This document shows positions 9,688 to 18,651 of a stretch of 64,000 nt of DNA, piece after piece. Made by a program: the position numbers and the translations under genes. The notes below the pieces were generated by a model. It made no database searches. It had not been told where the DNA came from and saw only the letters and a program-made list of their open reading frames with translations. Within the stretch, counting starts at the first letter, position 1, and every line of letters begins with the position of its first letter. The stretch is taken from the NCBI RefSeq assembly GCF_900099615.1, contig NZ_FMTE01000002.1, positions 392,230 through 456,229 on the forward strand, given 5' to 3'. The DNA is from Borreliella japonica. GTDB taxonomy: Bacteria; Spirochaetota; Spirochaetia; Borreliales; Borreliaceae.

Positions 9688-9888
9688 TCAAACCTTTCTA
9701 ATACCTAATTCATATTCACAAATCATTGTATTAAGTCTTGCAATATCACGTCTAATCTCTCTTTTCTTTAAAGGATTTTCAACATGACCAACAACAGACT
9801 TGAATCTTAAATCTAAATACTCCTTCTTTAATTCTAGCCTTTTAGCCTTCATATCCTCAAGAGTAAAATTCTTAAAATTTTTTAACAT
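9688..9888 (-). CDS. rpmC: 50S ribosomal protein L29
   Basis: uL29, a small two-helix hairpin at the peptide exit tunnel, where SRP and trigger factor dock. The 66-residue protein has the typical [20 protein letters not shown] and [10 protein letters not shown] segments. It lies two bases from each neighbour (rplP and rpsQ), so translational coupling is likely. Confidence 0.96.
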   Translation of the reverse strand: MLKNFKNFTLEDMKAKRLELKKEYLDLRFKSVVGHVENPLKKREIRRDIARLNTMICEYELGIRKV

Positions 9889-9890
9889 AA

Positions 9891-10307
9891 TTACCTCAAA
9901 TCTCGCCTTACAACAAACATGGTTTTTACTGGAAGCTTAGAACTAGCAAGTGACATAGCCTCTTGAGCAAGCTCTTCCACAACTCCAGCCATTTCAAACA
10001 TAACAGTGCCAAGCTTAACAGGAGCATTCCAATGATCAACACCCCCTTTGCCCTTACCCATTCTAGTTTCAGCCGGTTTTTTGGTATAAGGAATATCGGG
10101 AAATATTCTTATCCAAACTCTCCCGCCTCTTTTTATTTTACGAGTCATTGCTATACGAGCAGATTCAATTTGTCGAGCAGTAATAAAATTTGTTTCCAAA
10201 GAAACAAGTCCATATTCACCAAAAGAAATTTTATTACCCTTTTGAGCCTCTCCAGATAATCTTCCCCTTTGCTTTTTTCTATATTTAACCTTTTTTGGAC
10301 TTAACAT
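9891..10307 (-). CDS. rplP: 50S ribosomal protein L16
   Basis: uL16, near the A site and essential for tRNA positioning. The 138-residue protein starts [19 protein letters not shown] and carries the basic loop [26 protein letters not shown]. Length is normal. It follows rpsC by 22 bases. Confidence 0.97.
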   Translation of the reverse strand: MLSPKKVKYRKKQRGRLSGEAQKGNKISFGEYGLVSLETNFITARQIESARIAMTRKIKRGGRVWIRIFPDIPYTKKPAETRMGKGKGGVDHWNAPVKLGTVMFEMAGVVEELAQEAMSLASSKLPVKTMFVVRRDLR

Positions 10308-10329
10308 CTAATTATCCTCCAATATTCTG

Positions 10330-11190
10330 CTAATTAGAATCTACCCTTTCTTTAGAGAAAGACGAATTAAATTTATTTAAAAGACCTACTTCGTCTTTAG
10401 ACAATCCATCTTTTTTATCTAAAGTTCTAATTTGTTTTTCATTAGTGGCCTTCTCTCTGTTATTTAAAATTTTATCAAAATTTTTAACAGTCCCACCTCT
10501 TTCCCTAAAAGGTTTTTTATTTATTACCTGACCAGCATCAGAATTGGTTTGTCTACCTAAAACTTCACCTTTGAACAACCAAACTTTAACTCCAATAATG
10601 CCATAAGTAGTTTGAGCTTCAGAAAACCCATAATCTATATTAGCTCTAAGAGTATGCAAAGGAACCCGACCTTCCTTAACTTCAAAGCTTCTTGCAATCT
10701 CAGCTCCACCAAGTCTACCAGCAATTTTAATTTTTAGCCCTTGAGCACCTTTCAACATAGAAGTAGAAAGAGACGATTTTAGAACTTTCCTATAAGACAC
10801 TCTATTTTCTACTTGTTTTGCAATCCCATTAGCAATAATTTTAGCATCAAGCTCCGGTCTTTTAACCTCTTTAATTTTAATACTAATCTTTTTAGAAATC
10901 TTTTTAGTCAACAATTGACCAATCTTTTCAAGATTAGAACCTTTAAGCCCTATTACAGAGCCAGGTCTTGGAGTAACAATTACTACTGTTACTTTTTGAG
11001 GATTATTTCTAATTATTTCTATATCAGAAATATCAAATTTGATCCCTTTAAGAAACTTCATAATTTCTAGTCTTATTAAAAAGTCTTCATGAAGAATTGT
11101 AGAATACAATTTTTTATCAAAATACCACTTTGATTTCCAATCCTTATTAATTTTCAACCTTAAGCTATATGGATGTACTTTTTGGCCCAT
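10330..11190 (-). CDS. rpsC: 30S ribosomal protein S3 with C-terminal extension
   Basis: uS3 lines the mRNA entry site and contributes helicase activity. The first 215 or so residues match the family: MGQKVHPYSLRLKI, the KH domain with RPGSVIGLKGSNLEKI, and the C-terminal domain ending near YGIIGVKVWLFKGEVL. The protein is 286 residues against a usual 210-230. The extra 60-70 residues form a charged, low-complexity tail rich in Lys, Asn, Glu and Ser. It lies three bases after rplV. Confidence 0.96.
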   Translation of the reverse strand: MGQKVHPYSLRLKINKDWKSKWYFDKKLYSTILHEDFLIRLEIMKFLKGIKFDISDIEIIRNNPQKVTVVIVTPRPGSVIGLKGSNLEKIGQLLTKKISKKISIKIKEVKRPELDAKIIANGIAKQVENRVSYRKVLKSSLSTSMLKGAQGLKIKIAGRLGGAEIARSFEVKEGRVPLHTLRANIDYGFSEAQTTYGIIGVKVWLFKGEVLGRQTNSDAGQVINKKPFRERGGTVKNFDKILNNREKATNEKQIRTLDKKDGLSKDEVGLLNKFNSSFSKERVDSN

Positions 11191-11193
11191 GCT

Positions 11194-11556
11194 TTATCCT
11201 TTAATACCTTTTTTTTCGTCAACTTCAACAAAAATATGGCAATTTCTATTAACAAGCCTATCAGCTCTACCTCTAGCTCTAGGCCAAATCTTTTTACGAC
11301 GACGTCCATCATCAACCATAACTATTTTAACAAATATCATGTCCTCGGAAAGATTTTTATTGTGATACATCGCATTTGATGCTGCTGATTTAACAACTTT
11401 TTCTAAAAGCTTAGCTCCTTTGTTAGGCATAGAACAAAGCACTGCAATAGCTTTAAGATAAGACTTTCCCCGTATATTGTCAGCTATTGGCCTAACCTTT
11501 TTTGGAGAAGAGGGTAAATTTTTGCCCTTTGCTGTATATCTTCTATCTAATAACAT
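11194..11556 (-). CDS. rplV: 50S ribosomal protein L22
   Basis: uL22, whose long hairpin lines the exit tunnel where macrolides bind. The family start MLLDRRYTAKGKNLPSSPKKV fixes the ATG and gives 120 residues; the frame is open a further 43 codons upstream but that part overlaps rpsS out of frame and is not conserved. The C-terminal hairpin GRRRKKIWPRARGRADR is intact. It lies seven bases after the rpsS stop. Confidence 0.95.
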   Translation of the reverse strand: MLLDRRYTAKGKNLPSSPKKVRPIADNIRGKSYLKAIAVLCSMPNKGAKLLEKVVKSAASNAMYHNKNLSEDMIFVKIVMVDDGRRRKKIWPRARGRADRLVNRNCHIFVEVDEKKGIKG

Positions 11557-11563
11557 AACTACT

Positions 11564-11842
11564 TTACTTCCTTCCCTTTTTATCTGACTTGGCATGTCCT
11601 CTAAAAATCCTTGTAGGTGAAAACTCACCAAGCTTATGCCCCACAAGATCCTCAGTAATATAAATAGGTATAAAAGTCTTCCCATTGTATACAGATATAG
11701 TAAGACTTACCATTTCAGGAATTATTGTTGAAGATCTGGAATAGGTTTTAATAACAACCCTTTTTTCACTTCCAAAAGACGATAAAACTTTTTGATAAAG
11801 ACTCTTTTCTATAAAAGGTCCTTTTTTAATAGATCTTGCCAC
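11564..11842 (-). CDS. rpsS: 30S ribosomal protein S19
   Basis: uS19 of the small-subunit head. The 92-residue protein has the standard motifs MARSIKKGPF, RSSTIIPEMV, and KLGEFSPTRIFRGHAK. It follows rplB by nine bases. Confidence 0.97.
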   Translation of the reverse strand: MARSIKKGPFIEKSLYQKVLSSFGSEKRVVIKTYSRSSTIIPEMVSLTISVYNGKTFIPIYITEDLVGHKLGEFSPTRIFRGHAKSDKKGRK

Positions 11843-11851
11843 TATATTCTC

Positions 11852-12685
11852 CTACTTATTTCTTTTTTTAATAATAAATTTATCTGAATATCTCTTTTTC
11901 TTACGAGTTTTATAACCTTTAGTAGGTTGTCCCCAAGGAGACACGGGATGACGACCTCCAGAAGTTTTTCCTTCACCACCACCATGCGGATGGTCAACAG
12001 GATTCATAGCAACACCTCTAACCTTAGGTCTTCTACCAAGCCACCTACTTTTGCCAGCTTTACCTATAGAAACATTTACATAATCTTCATTTCCAATTTC
12101 ACCAATTGTTGCAATACATTTTTTAAAAATTAATCTCATCTCACCAGACGACAATTTTACAGTGACATAATTTCCATCAGAAGCAAGTATCATAGCATAT
12201 CCCCCAGCACTTCTTACAAGCTGTCCACCCTTTCCTACATTAAGTTCAATATTGTGAACAGTTCTTCCAATAGGAATATTTTCAAGGGGCAAGGCATTGC
12301 CAATTTTAATTGGGGCATTCGGACCACTTTCCAAAACATCTCCAACCTTAATGCCTTTAGGAGAAATGATATATCTTTTTTCTCCATCTTTATAAACAAG
12401 CAACGCTATGTTAGCACTTCTATTAGGATCGTATTCAATAGAAGCAACTCGAGCGGGAATGCTAAATTTATCTCTTCGATTAAAATCAATTAACCTATAT
12501 CTTCTCTTATGTCCACCACCTCTTCTTCTAATACTAATCCTACCAGAAGAATCTCTGCCCGATTTAAATTTTTTACCTTTTGTTAAAGATTTCAAAGGAT
12601 CATTACCTTTGCTCAAATCATCAAAAGATAAAGTCGTCTTATAGCGCAAAGAAGAAGTTTTTGGCTTATAAGTCTTAATACCCAT
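11852..12685 (-). CDS. rplB: 50S ribosomal protein L2
   Basis: uL2, the large-subunit protein closest to the peptidyl-transferase centre. The 277-residue protein is of normal length and has the [12 protein letters not shown] motif near residue 55 and the conserved [15 protein letters not shown] loop with its functionally important His. It lies between rplW and rpsS. Confidence 0.98.
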   Translation of the reverse strand: MGIKTYKPKTSSLRYKTTLSFDDLSKGNDPLKSLTKGKKFKSGRDSSGRISIRRRGGGHKRRYRLIDFNRRDKFSIPARVASIEYDPNRSANIALLVYKDGEKRYIISPKGIKVGDVLESGPNAPIKIGNALPLENIPIGRTVHNIELNVGKGGQLVRSAGGYAMILASDGNYVTVKLSSGEMRLIFKKCIATIGEIGNEDYVNVSIGKAGKSRWLGRRPKVRGVAMNPVDHPHGGGEGKTSGGRHPVSPWGQPTKGYKTRKKKRYSDKFIIKKRNK

Positions 12686-12706
12686 ATTTATTTTTCTCCA
12701 AAACCA

Positions 12707-13003
12707 CTAAAAAATATCTATTTTATCTTCCTTTTTAAGATAAACATATGCCTTCTTCCATGAAGAAGTTTTCCCTTTACCTATAGGATATCCTCTTCGA
12801 GACACCACAACCTTGGCTTTACTTTTAATATTAAGCAAATTACACGACACTGGAGTAACATTGAAAAGTTCTTTTATTGCTGCACCAACCTCTTTTTTAT
12901 TTGCTCTCTTATTAACCTTAAAAACATAAACATTAATATTTTCCCTTTGAGTATTGGTTTTTTCAGTAAGCATAGGTGAAACTATTATATCATAAGCTTT
13001 CAT
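12707..13003 (-). CDS. rplW: 50S ribosomal protein L23
   Basis: uL23 at the exit tunnel, docking site for SRP and trigger factor. The ATG chosen, preceded by AGGAT, gives 98 residues beginning MKAYDIIVSPMLTEKTN, the family start. The frame remains open 14 codons upstream into rplD but those residues are not conserved. It is 22 bases after rplD. Confidence 0.95.
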   Translation of the reverse strand: MKAYDIIVSPMLTEKTNTQRENINVYVFKVNKRANKKEVGAAIKELFNVTPVSCNLLNIKSKAKVVVSRRGYPIGKGKTSSWKKAYVYLKKEDKIDIF

Positions 13004-13025
13004 ACTTATCCTCAACATCTTTTTT

Positions 13026-13655
13026 TTATTTAACGTAAAACTCATTGAGCTTGTTAACAGCAGATTCCAGAGCTATTAAATTCTTAGCATAAAACAAATC
13101 AACAACTCTAAGTTTATTAAAAGACAAAATCTTCAAATCTCTTATATTTTTGCCAGCCCTTTTAATCATCTGATCATCGTTGCCCAAAAGAATAACTACC
13201 TTGCCATTAAAACTTGCAAAATTTTTTATTATTAAAGCAAGATCTTTTGTTTTTCCTGATTCAATATTAAAATTTTCAATAACTTTAAAACTATTTTCAT
13301 CAGCAGCACGCAAACTCAATACAGACTTAAATGCAAGTCTTTTTACCTTTTTAGGCAATCTGTAGCTATAATCTCTAGGTTTTGGCCCTAATGCTATGCC
13401 TCCGCCAATCCAAACTGGATTTCGCTTTGTACCCACTCTAGCCCTACCGGTTCCTTTTTGCTTCCAAGGCTTTTTAGAACTACCCCTGACCTCTGATCTG
13501 GTTTTAGTTGAAGATGTTCCAACCCTAATATTAGACAACTCATTTTTTATAGCATTATAAATAGAACCATGACTAATTTCTATATTAAAAACTCTATCAT
13601 CCAAATTTATAGTCCCAATCTCTTTCCCATCTTTAGAAAAAACTTTTCTTTCCAT
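13026..13655 (-). CDS. rplD: 50S ribosomal protein L4
   Basis: uL4, whose loop lines the exit tunnel. The 209-residue protein has the tunnel loop KKPWKQKGTGRARVGTKRNP and the preceding STKTRSEVRGSS. In E. coli L4 represses the S10 operon; no matching leader was proven here. It follows rplC by nine bases. Confidence 0.97.
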   Translation of the reverse strand: MERKVFSKDGKEIGTINLDDRVFNIEISHGSIYNAIKNELSNIRVGTSSTKTRSEVRGSSKKPWKQKGTGRARVGTKRNPVWIGGGIALGPKPRDYSYRLPKKVKRLAFKSVLSLRAADENSFKVIENFNIESGKTKDLALIIKNFASFNGKVVILLGNDDQMIKRAGKNIRDLKILSFNKLRVVDLFYAKNLIALESAVNKLNEFYVK

Positions 13656-13664
13656 ACTAAATAC

Positions 13665-14285
13665 CTACTTTTTAGATTTCTTAACGACAACAAAAGAACC
13701 TTTAGCCCCAGGTACAGCTCCTTTTACTAGGATAGCTCTCTTTTCTTCATCAATTAAAACAACTTCAAGATTTTGAATAGTTTGTTGATTTCCACCCATT
13801 CTACCAGCCATTTTGGTCCCTTTAAATGTTCTTGCGGGAGTAGTAGCTTGTCCTGTTCCACCAAGATGTCTATGGAATTTTGATCCATGAGAAGATGGCC
13901 CACCACTAAAATTATACCTTTTCATAGCCCCTTGAAAACCTTTACCTTTAGTGATACCTGTAACATCTACACACTTAACTGACTTAAAAACATCGACCTT
14001 AATCTCATCACCAGCTTCATACCCCTCAACCCCCTTAAGCTCTATTACATATTTTTTAGGCTCAATATCTTTTAAATTTTTATACTGACCTCTTATAGGT
14101 CTTGAAACTTTAGAACCCTTAAGATCAACAGAACCTGCTATAAGAGCGCTATAACCATCTCTATCAACTGTTTTCTTCCCTATAATATAATTGGGCTGAA
14201 ACTCTATAACAGTAACAGGAACCACAATGCCATTTTTCTGAAATATCTGAGTCATGCCAACTTTTTTTCCAATCAATCCCAACAT
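13665..14285 (-). CDS. rplC: 50S ribosomal protein L3
   Basis: uL3, an early assembly protein that reaches towards the peptidyl-transferase centre. The 206-residue protein starts MLGLIGKKVGMTQIF and has the conserved GTGQATTPARTFKGTKMAGRMG loop (Gln in the methylated position). Length is normal. It follows rpsJ by 35 bases. Confidence 0.97.
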   Translation of the reverse strand: MLGLIGKKVGMTQIFQKNGIVVPVTVIEFQPNYIIGKKTVDRDGYSALIAGSVDLKGSKVSRPIRGQYKNLKDIEPKKYVIELKGVEGYEAGDEIKVDVFKSVKCVDVTGITKGKGFQGAMKRYNFSGGPSSHGSKFHRHLGGTGQATTPARTFKGTKMAGRMGGNQQTIQNLEVVLIDEEKRAILVKGAVPGAKGSFVVVKKSKK

Positions 14286-14320
14286 TAAAACACCTCAAAT
14301 TCATATACTTAAAATATCAT

Positions 14321-14632
14321 TTACTGTTTAATATCTACCTCAACACCTGCTGGAAGCTCTAATTTCATTAAAGAATCCATTAACGCAGAAGTGGGCTCTA
14401 AGATATCAATAAGCCTTTTATGAGTTCTCATCTCAAATTGCTCTCTTGATTTTTTATTAACATGAGGAGAACGTAAAACAGTATATTTTTTTATTTTTGT
14501 CGGCAAAGGGATTGGACCCTTAATCTGGGCCTTAGCCTTATGAACAGCCTTAACAATAGACTCAGCACTCTGATCTAATATTTTAACATCAAAACTAAAT
14601 AATCTTACGCGTATCTTATCTTTAGCAATCAA
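14321..14632 (-). CDS. rpsJ: 30S ribosomal protein S10
   Basis: uS10 (NusE), which also joins transcription antitermination complexes. The 103-residue protein has the usual [16 protein letters not shown] start, GPIPLPTKI loop and [21 protein letters not shown] motif. In this genome tuf stands directly before it (51 bases), so EF-Tu heads the S10 operon. Confidence 0.97.
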   Translation of the reverse strand: MIAKDKIRVRLFSFDVKILDQSAESIVKAVHKAKAQIKGPIPLPTKIKKYTVLRSPHVNKKSREQFEMRTHKRLIDILEPTSALMDSLMKLELPAGVEVDIKQ

Positions 14633-14683
14633 TTTATTCTCCTAAACTTTAGAGAGTATTAAATATATCTCCAAAGCCTTAAA

Positions 14684-15868
14684 CTATTCCAATATCTCAA
14701 GAATTCTTCCTGAAGCAACAGTTCTCCCACCTTCTCGAACAGCAAATTCTACATTTTTATCCATAGCTATTGAAGAGATCAGCTCAACAATAATATCAAC
14801 ATTATCACCTGGCATAACCATTTCTTTGCCCTCTAAAGCAACAACGCCAGTAACATCAGTTGTTCTAAAAAAGAATTGTGGCCTATATCCTGGGAAAAAT
14901 GGCTTATGCCTACCGCCTTCTTCTTTAGTCAAACAATAAATTGAAGCTTTAAACTTCTTGTGCGGAGTAATTGTACCTGGAGCTGACAAAACTTGTCCTC
15001 TTTCAATATCTTTTTTATCAACTCCTCTCAAAAGAAGACCAACATTATCCCCTGCTTGACCTTGCTCAAGAATTTTCTGGAACATTTCAACACCAGTAAC
15101 AGTGGTTTTTCTAGTTTCTTTAATACCAACTATTTCAACTTCTTGACCAACCTTAATAATACCTCTTTCAATACGCCCAGTAGCAACGGTGCCTCTTCCT
15201 GAAATAGAAAATACATCTTCAACAGCAAGCAAGAATGGCTTGTCAATATCTCTTTCTGGAAGATCAAAATAATTATCCATAGATTCAAGAAGCTCTTTAA
15301 CACATTTTGTAGATTCAGGATCTTCTGGATTTGACATAGCCCCAAAAGCCGAACCCTTGATTATTGGAGTATTAGCTGAAAAACCATATTTTTCAACAAG
15401 CTCTAAAACTTCAACTTCGACAAGTTCAACAAGTTCAGGATCTGCCAAGTCTAATTTATTTAAAAAAACTATTATTTTTTTTATTCCCATTCTTTGAGCA
15501 AGAAGCAAATGCTCTTTTGTTTGGGGCTCAGCACCACTATCAGCAGCAACTAAAAGTATCGCTGCATCCATTTGAGCTGCTCCTGTAATCATATTTTTTA
15601 TATAATCAGCATGGCCTGGACAATCCACATGAGCATAATGCCTATTAGCTGTTTCGTACTCAATATGCCTAGCATTAATTGTTATTCCTCTTGCTTTCTC
15701 TTCGGGTGCATTATCAATATCTTCATACTTTAATGCTTTTGCATCTTTATTTAATTTTGAACAATAAATACTAATGGCCGCTGTTAATGTTGTTTTACCA
15801 TGATCAACATGACCTATTGTTCCAACATTCATGTGCGGTTTTGTTCTTTGAAAAACTTCTTTTGCCAT
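14684..15868 (-). CDS. tuf: Elongation factor Tu
   Basis: GTPase that delivers aminoacyl-tRNA to the ribosome. The true start is the ATG seven bases after AGGAGG, giving 394 residues starting [21 protein letters not shown]1 (GHVDHGKT), G2 with the RGITI switch, G3 (DCPGHADY) and G4 (NKLD) are intact, followed by two beta-barrel domains. It is the first gene of the ribosomal superoperon, with a promoter about 190 bases upstream. The frame extends eight codons upstream but overlaps the ribosome binding site. Confidence 0.97.
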   Translation of the reverse strand: MAKEVFQRTKPHMNVGTIGHVDHGKTTLTAAISIYCSKLNKDAKALKYEDIDNAPEEKARGITINARHIEYETANRHYAHVDCPGHADYIKNMITGAAQMDAAILLVAADSGAEPQTKEHLLLAQRMGIKKIIVFLNKLDLADPELVELVEVEVLELVEKYGFSANTPIIKGSAFGAMSNPEDPESTKCVKELLESMDNYFDLPERDIDKPFLLAVEDVFSISGRGTVATGRIERGIIKVGQEVEIVGIKETRKTTVTGVEMFQKILEQGQAGDNVGLLLRGVDKKDIERGQVLSAPGTITPHKKFKASIYCLTKEEGGRHKPFFPGYRPQFFFRTTDVTGVVALEGKEMVMPGDNVDIIVELISSIAMDKNVEFAVREGGRTVASGRILEILE

Positions 15869-15944
15869 GATTAACCTCCTAAATCTCCTCACATTCTAAA
15901 TAGCTACTTGCATTTAATCTCTTTTAAAAATTTTAAAAAATTTA

Positions 15945-16011
15945 TTCTTATCAAAATAAGAAAATAGCTACAAATAATCAAAAAAATAAAAAATCAATTT
16001 TTAGAAATTGA
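15945..16011 (-). promoter_or_regulatory. Two hairpins in the tuf leader, the first terminator-like
   Basis: Both lie on the minus strand between the putative tuf promoter and tuf. The first (15994-16011) has a perfect seven-pair stem TCAATTT / AAATTGA with a four-base loop and is followed by a U-rich run (15981-15993 as A on plus). The second (15945-15962) has a seven-pair stem TTCTTAT / ATAAGAA with a four-base loop. The first has the form of a weak intrinsic terminator inside the leader, so attenuation of the operon is possible. The stems are AT-rich and stability was not calculated. Confidence 0.45.
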
Positions 16012-16053
16012 CCCGCACTGCGTGTTTTTCTAAAAAACTTTAATAGCTTTAAA

Positions 16054-16082
16054 ATTTTAAACATTTTATAAAATATAGTCAA
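16054..16082 (-). promoter_or_regulatory. Putative sigma-70 promoter of the tuf superoperon
   Basis: On the minus strand TTGACT (16077-16082) is followed after exactly 17 bases by TAAAAT (16054-16059). It is the best -35/-10 pair seen upstream of tuf and would give a leader of about 180 nucleotides. No other strong promoter was noticed within the following 15 kb of tightly packed genes, but internal promoters cannot be excluded. Confidence 0.65.
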
Positions 16083-16321
16083 TATGCTTAAACTTTTAAA
16101 CTCAATTAATCGCGCATATAATAGCATTAAGAATCAACATGAACTTCATATTAACTAAAAAAAGCACAAAATACTAAAAAATAAGTTTTAAAAACATCTA
16201 CTTAAAATAAGAAATGTTCAATTAATACTCTTAAAAACATGAAATTAAAAACAGTAATAAATAGTTTTTGAATCCAGCCGCCATTGAAAATTAATCAAAC
16301 ATCTTTATTTTATAAAAAAGG

Positions 16322-16350
16322 TTAACACTAACCCAATAAAAAAATATAAT
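16322..16350 (+). promoter_or_regulatory. Strong sigma-70 promoter placed for a leaderless mRNA
   Basis: TTAACA (16322-16327), a 17-base spacer and a perfect TATAAT (16345-16350). The ATG of the downstream lipoprotein gene begins at 16358, only seven bases after the -10 box, just where transcription should start. No Shine-Dalgarno sequence fits between them. Confidence 0.7.
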
Positions 16351-16357
16351 AAAAACA

Positions 16358-16747
16358 ATGAAAACTCAAAAATTTGAGCTTAAATTACTACCAATACTTA
16401 CAATTTCTAGCATTTCAATTGTTTTTACGTCTTGCATTAAAACAAGCACAATAAAATCAAAAGAACATGCAAAAGAAATTACCTATCTTATTAGCACTAT
16501 AAAAACTAATAAAAAAGTAGAAATAGTGGGCTACAAGTCTGACAGCAAAAATAATCTAATAATCACTCTTAAAAACAAAAGTAAAGAAAATATAAATGCA
16601 AATTCATTAGCAATTTTTAAAGAAGGAAGCAAAACAGGTGAATTAATCAAAGAAAAACTTAATGGATTTGAAACAAAAACTTTTCATTTGAAAACTAAAA
16701 TCAATACTAAAAGAAAAAACATATTATATATTTTTGAAAAACAATAA
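16358..16747 (+). CDS. Putative lipoprotein
   Basis: A 129-residue protein with a signal peptide ending in a spirochaetal lipobox (V-F-T-S-C, Cys26), so it is probably exported and acylated. The mature part is Lys/Asn-rich and mostly beta-prone, with a segment (VEIVGYKSDSKNNLIITLKN) resembling small beta-sandwich domains, but I do not recognise a family. It is isolated: tuf diverges on the left and a MATE gene converges on the right. Translation probably begins at or next to the first transcribed base. Whether it reaches the cell surface cannot be read from the sequence. Confidence 0.8.
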   Translation: MKTQKFELKLLPILTISSISIVFTSCIKTSTIKSKEHAKEITYLISTIKTNKKVEIVGYKSDSKNNLIITLKNKSKENINANSLAIFKEGSKTGELIKEKLNGFETKTFHLKTKINTKRKNILYIFEKQ

Positions 16748-16880
16748 CAAAGAAGAGCAATTTAAAACCAAAATTATTAAAATTAATAAAGCTTAAAATA
16801 AACTTTATTTCAAGTAAAAATATTACACTCAAAAATAGATTAAAAAAAACAACCTAAAAGCTATTTTAAAGGCTAAAAAC

Positions 16881-16906
16881 ATTGATTTGTTAAAAACAAA
16901 ATCAAT
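16881..16906. terminator. AT-rich inverted repeat between convergent genes
   Basis: Near-perfect inverted repeat (ATTGATTTGTT against AACAAAATCAAT, one bulged base) between the end of the lipoprotein gene and the end of the MATE gene. It is a plausible bidirectional terminator, but it lacks GC pairs. Confidence 0.4.
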
Positions 16907-16942
16907 CATTTCCTTTTAACAAATATAAATAAATCTTAATTG

Positions 16943-18307
16943 CTATTTGTATTTTTTAATTAAGATGGGTTTAGTCCAATAACGATTGCAAGTAAAAATA
17001 ACTAAAATTATAACTGCTAAATAATTTGAAATTATAAAAGCATAACCTAAAGAATTTTCAATTATGCCAAAATACTGAAAAATAAAAACTACTGGAAGAC
17101 GAATAAGCCATAATCTAATAAAAATAATAATCATTGCGATTTTTGTCCTACCAGACCCAATAAGCCCTGCAAAAAATACCTGTTGCAAGCCATATCCAAA
17201 AGTACCAATAGTTGTTAACAATAAATAATTATTAGCATAATTTAAAACTTCCAAATCATTTGTAAACAACTTTAGTATAAACTGTTTATTAATAATAACA
17301 ATCGAATTTATTATTAATAAAATGACTAAAGAAATAAAAAATCCCTTTTTCAAAACTTCTCCCACTCTATTGATTTTCTTAGCACCAAGATTTTGACCAA
17401 CAATTGAAATAATTCCAGTACCAATTCCCATAGCAGGAAGAAATAAAAAAGAAATAATAGTATTTGTAAGTCCATACGCTGCTAGAAATTTGGGACTAAT
17501 CTCAATAACGATATAATTGAAAATAAAAAAAGACAATGAAACCATTATTTGCCCAAAAGTTGAAGGTAATCCTAAATTAACAATTTCTTTAATAGATCTT
17601 ATATCTAGCGCTAAATCCTTCGGATAAATTTTTAATCCACGGTTCAGTCTGTAAGTCAAAAATAAATAAAAAGCAACGGTTAGCAATTTTGAAAATAAAG
17701 TAGCCCAAGCGGCCCCAGTAATACCCATATTAAAACTAAATATTAAAATTGGATCAAGAATAAAATTAACAATATTGGCAAATAAAACTATTGTCATAGA
17801 AAGGATAGTTTCTCCTTGGGCATTTAAAATATATGTAATTGAAATGCTTAAAAACATAATAGGTATTCCAAAAATTGTCACATAAAAATAAGCCCTTGAA
17901 AGTTCTTTAAGCTCACCTTTTACACCCAATAAATCTAAAAGATGCTCAATAAAAAAAAAAGCACAAATAGCAACAAATAAAGATAAAACAAAGTTTAAAA
18001 CAATAAGTTGCCCTGCATACCTTGAAAAACGAGAAAAATTTCCCTCTCCTATACATTTTGAAATCAAAGAAATGCTTCCTGTAGACATGCCCATAGCAAT
18101 AGCCATAATAAAAAAATTTACAGGACCAGCAAGTGAAAGCGCTGACAAAGGCATAGCTCCAAGCTTACCAACATAGAACATATCAGTAAGATCATAAAAA
18201 GCTTGAATAATATTAGTTATAACAATAGGAAAACTTATTAAAAAAAGAACTTTGTATAAATTGCCATTCAATATTAACTCTCTAGTCTTACTCTTATCTG
18301 TAGACAT
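16943..18307 (-). CDS. MATE-family multidrug/cation efflux transporter
   Basis: A 454-residue inner-membrane protein with about twelve hydrophobic helices in two related halves. The N-terminal ISFPIVITNIIQAFYDLTDMFYVGKLG is typical of MATE (NorM/DinF) transporters, which expel cationic compounds in exchange for Na+ or H+. Substrate cannot be deduced. It is a single gene with 344 bases of non-coding sequence upstream and converges on the lipoprotein gene downstream. Confidence 0.88.
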   Translation of the reverse strand: MSTDKSKTRELILNGNLYKVLFLISFPIVITNIIQAFYDLTDMFYVGKLGAMPLSALSLAGPVNFFIMAIAMGMSTGSISLISKCIGEGNFSRFSRYAGQLIVLNFVLSLFVAICAFFFIEHLLDLLGVKGELKELSRAYFYVTIFGIPIMFLSISITYILNAQGETILSMTIVLFANIVNFILDPILIFSFNMGITGAAWATLFSKLLTVAFYLFLTYRLNRGLKIYPKDLALDIRSIKEIVNLGLPSTFGQIMVSLSFFIFNYIVIEISPKFLAAYGLTNTIISFLFLPAMGIGTGIISIVGQNLGAKKINRVGEVLKKGFFISLVILLIINSIVIINKQFILKLFTNDLEVLNYANNYLLLTTIGTFGYGLQQVFFAGLIGSGRTKIAMIIIFIRLWLIRLPVVFIFQYFGIIENSLGYAFIISNYLAVIILVIFTCNRYWTKPILIKKYK

Positions 18308-18651
18308 AAAATTCTATCCTTATCTAAAATATTTTTTTATAAAAAATCTAAACTCAAATTTATCAATTAATAATAAAAAAGTATTTAGTTTTTAATTTAA
18401 AAAATTAAAAACTAATATGCAACGTCAAAAAATTAGCAATTGACATGTTATGCGCTACAATAGTCAAGATACAAATAAAGTCTATTAACCCTCTACACCA
18501 AAAAAATCATATCCAAAATCAGAAAAATTAAAACCATTCACGCAATTAAAGCTGGACAATAAACACTCATTTAGAATGATAATTAATATTATAAAGACAA
18601 AAATTAAAAATCAGAACTACCTTTGTAAATTTTTCTCAATCTAATGTCAAA
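18308..18651. other. Non-coding gap between the MATE gene and murA
   Basis: This 344-base AT-rich stretch should contain the MATE promoter (minus strand) and the murA terminator. I see no convincing ORF, RNA gene or strong hairpin. A TTGACA at about 18440 on plus has no matching -10 at normal spacing. Confidence 0.5.

Noticed and set aside
11557..11685. 43-residue N-terminal extension of L22
   Set aside because: The extension overlaps rpsS out of frame and is not like any L22; the family start MLLDRRYTAK has its own ATG.
15869..15892. Eight-codon N-terminal extension of EF-Tu
   Set aside because: It would place the start upstream of the AGGAGG ribosome site that serves the conserved [10 protein letters not shown] start.
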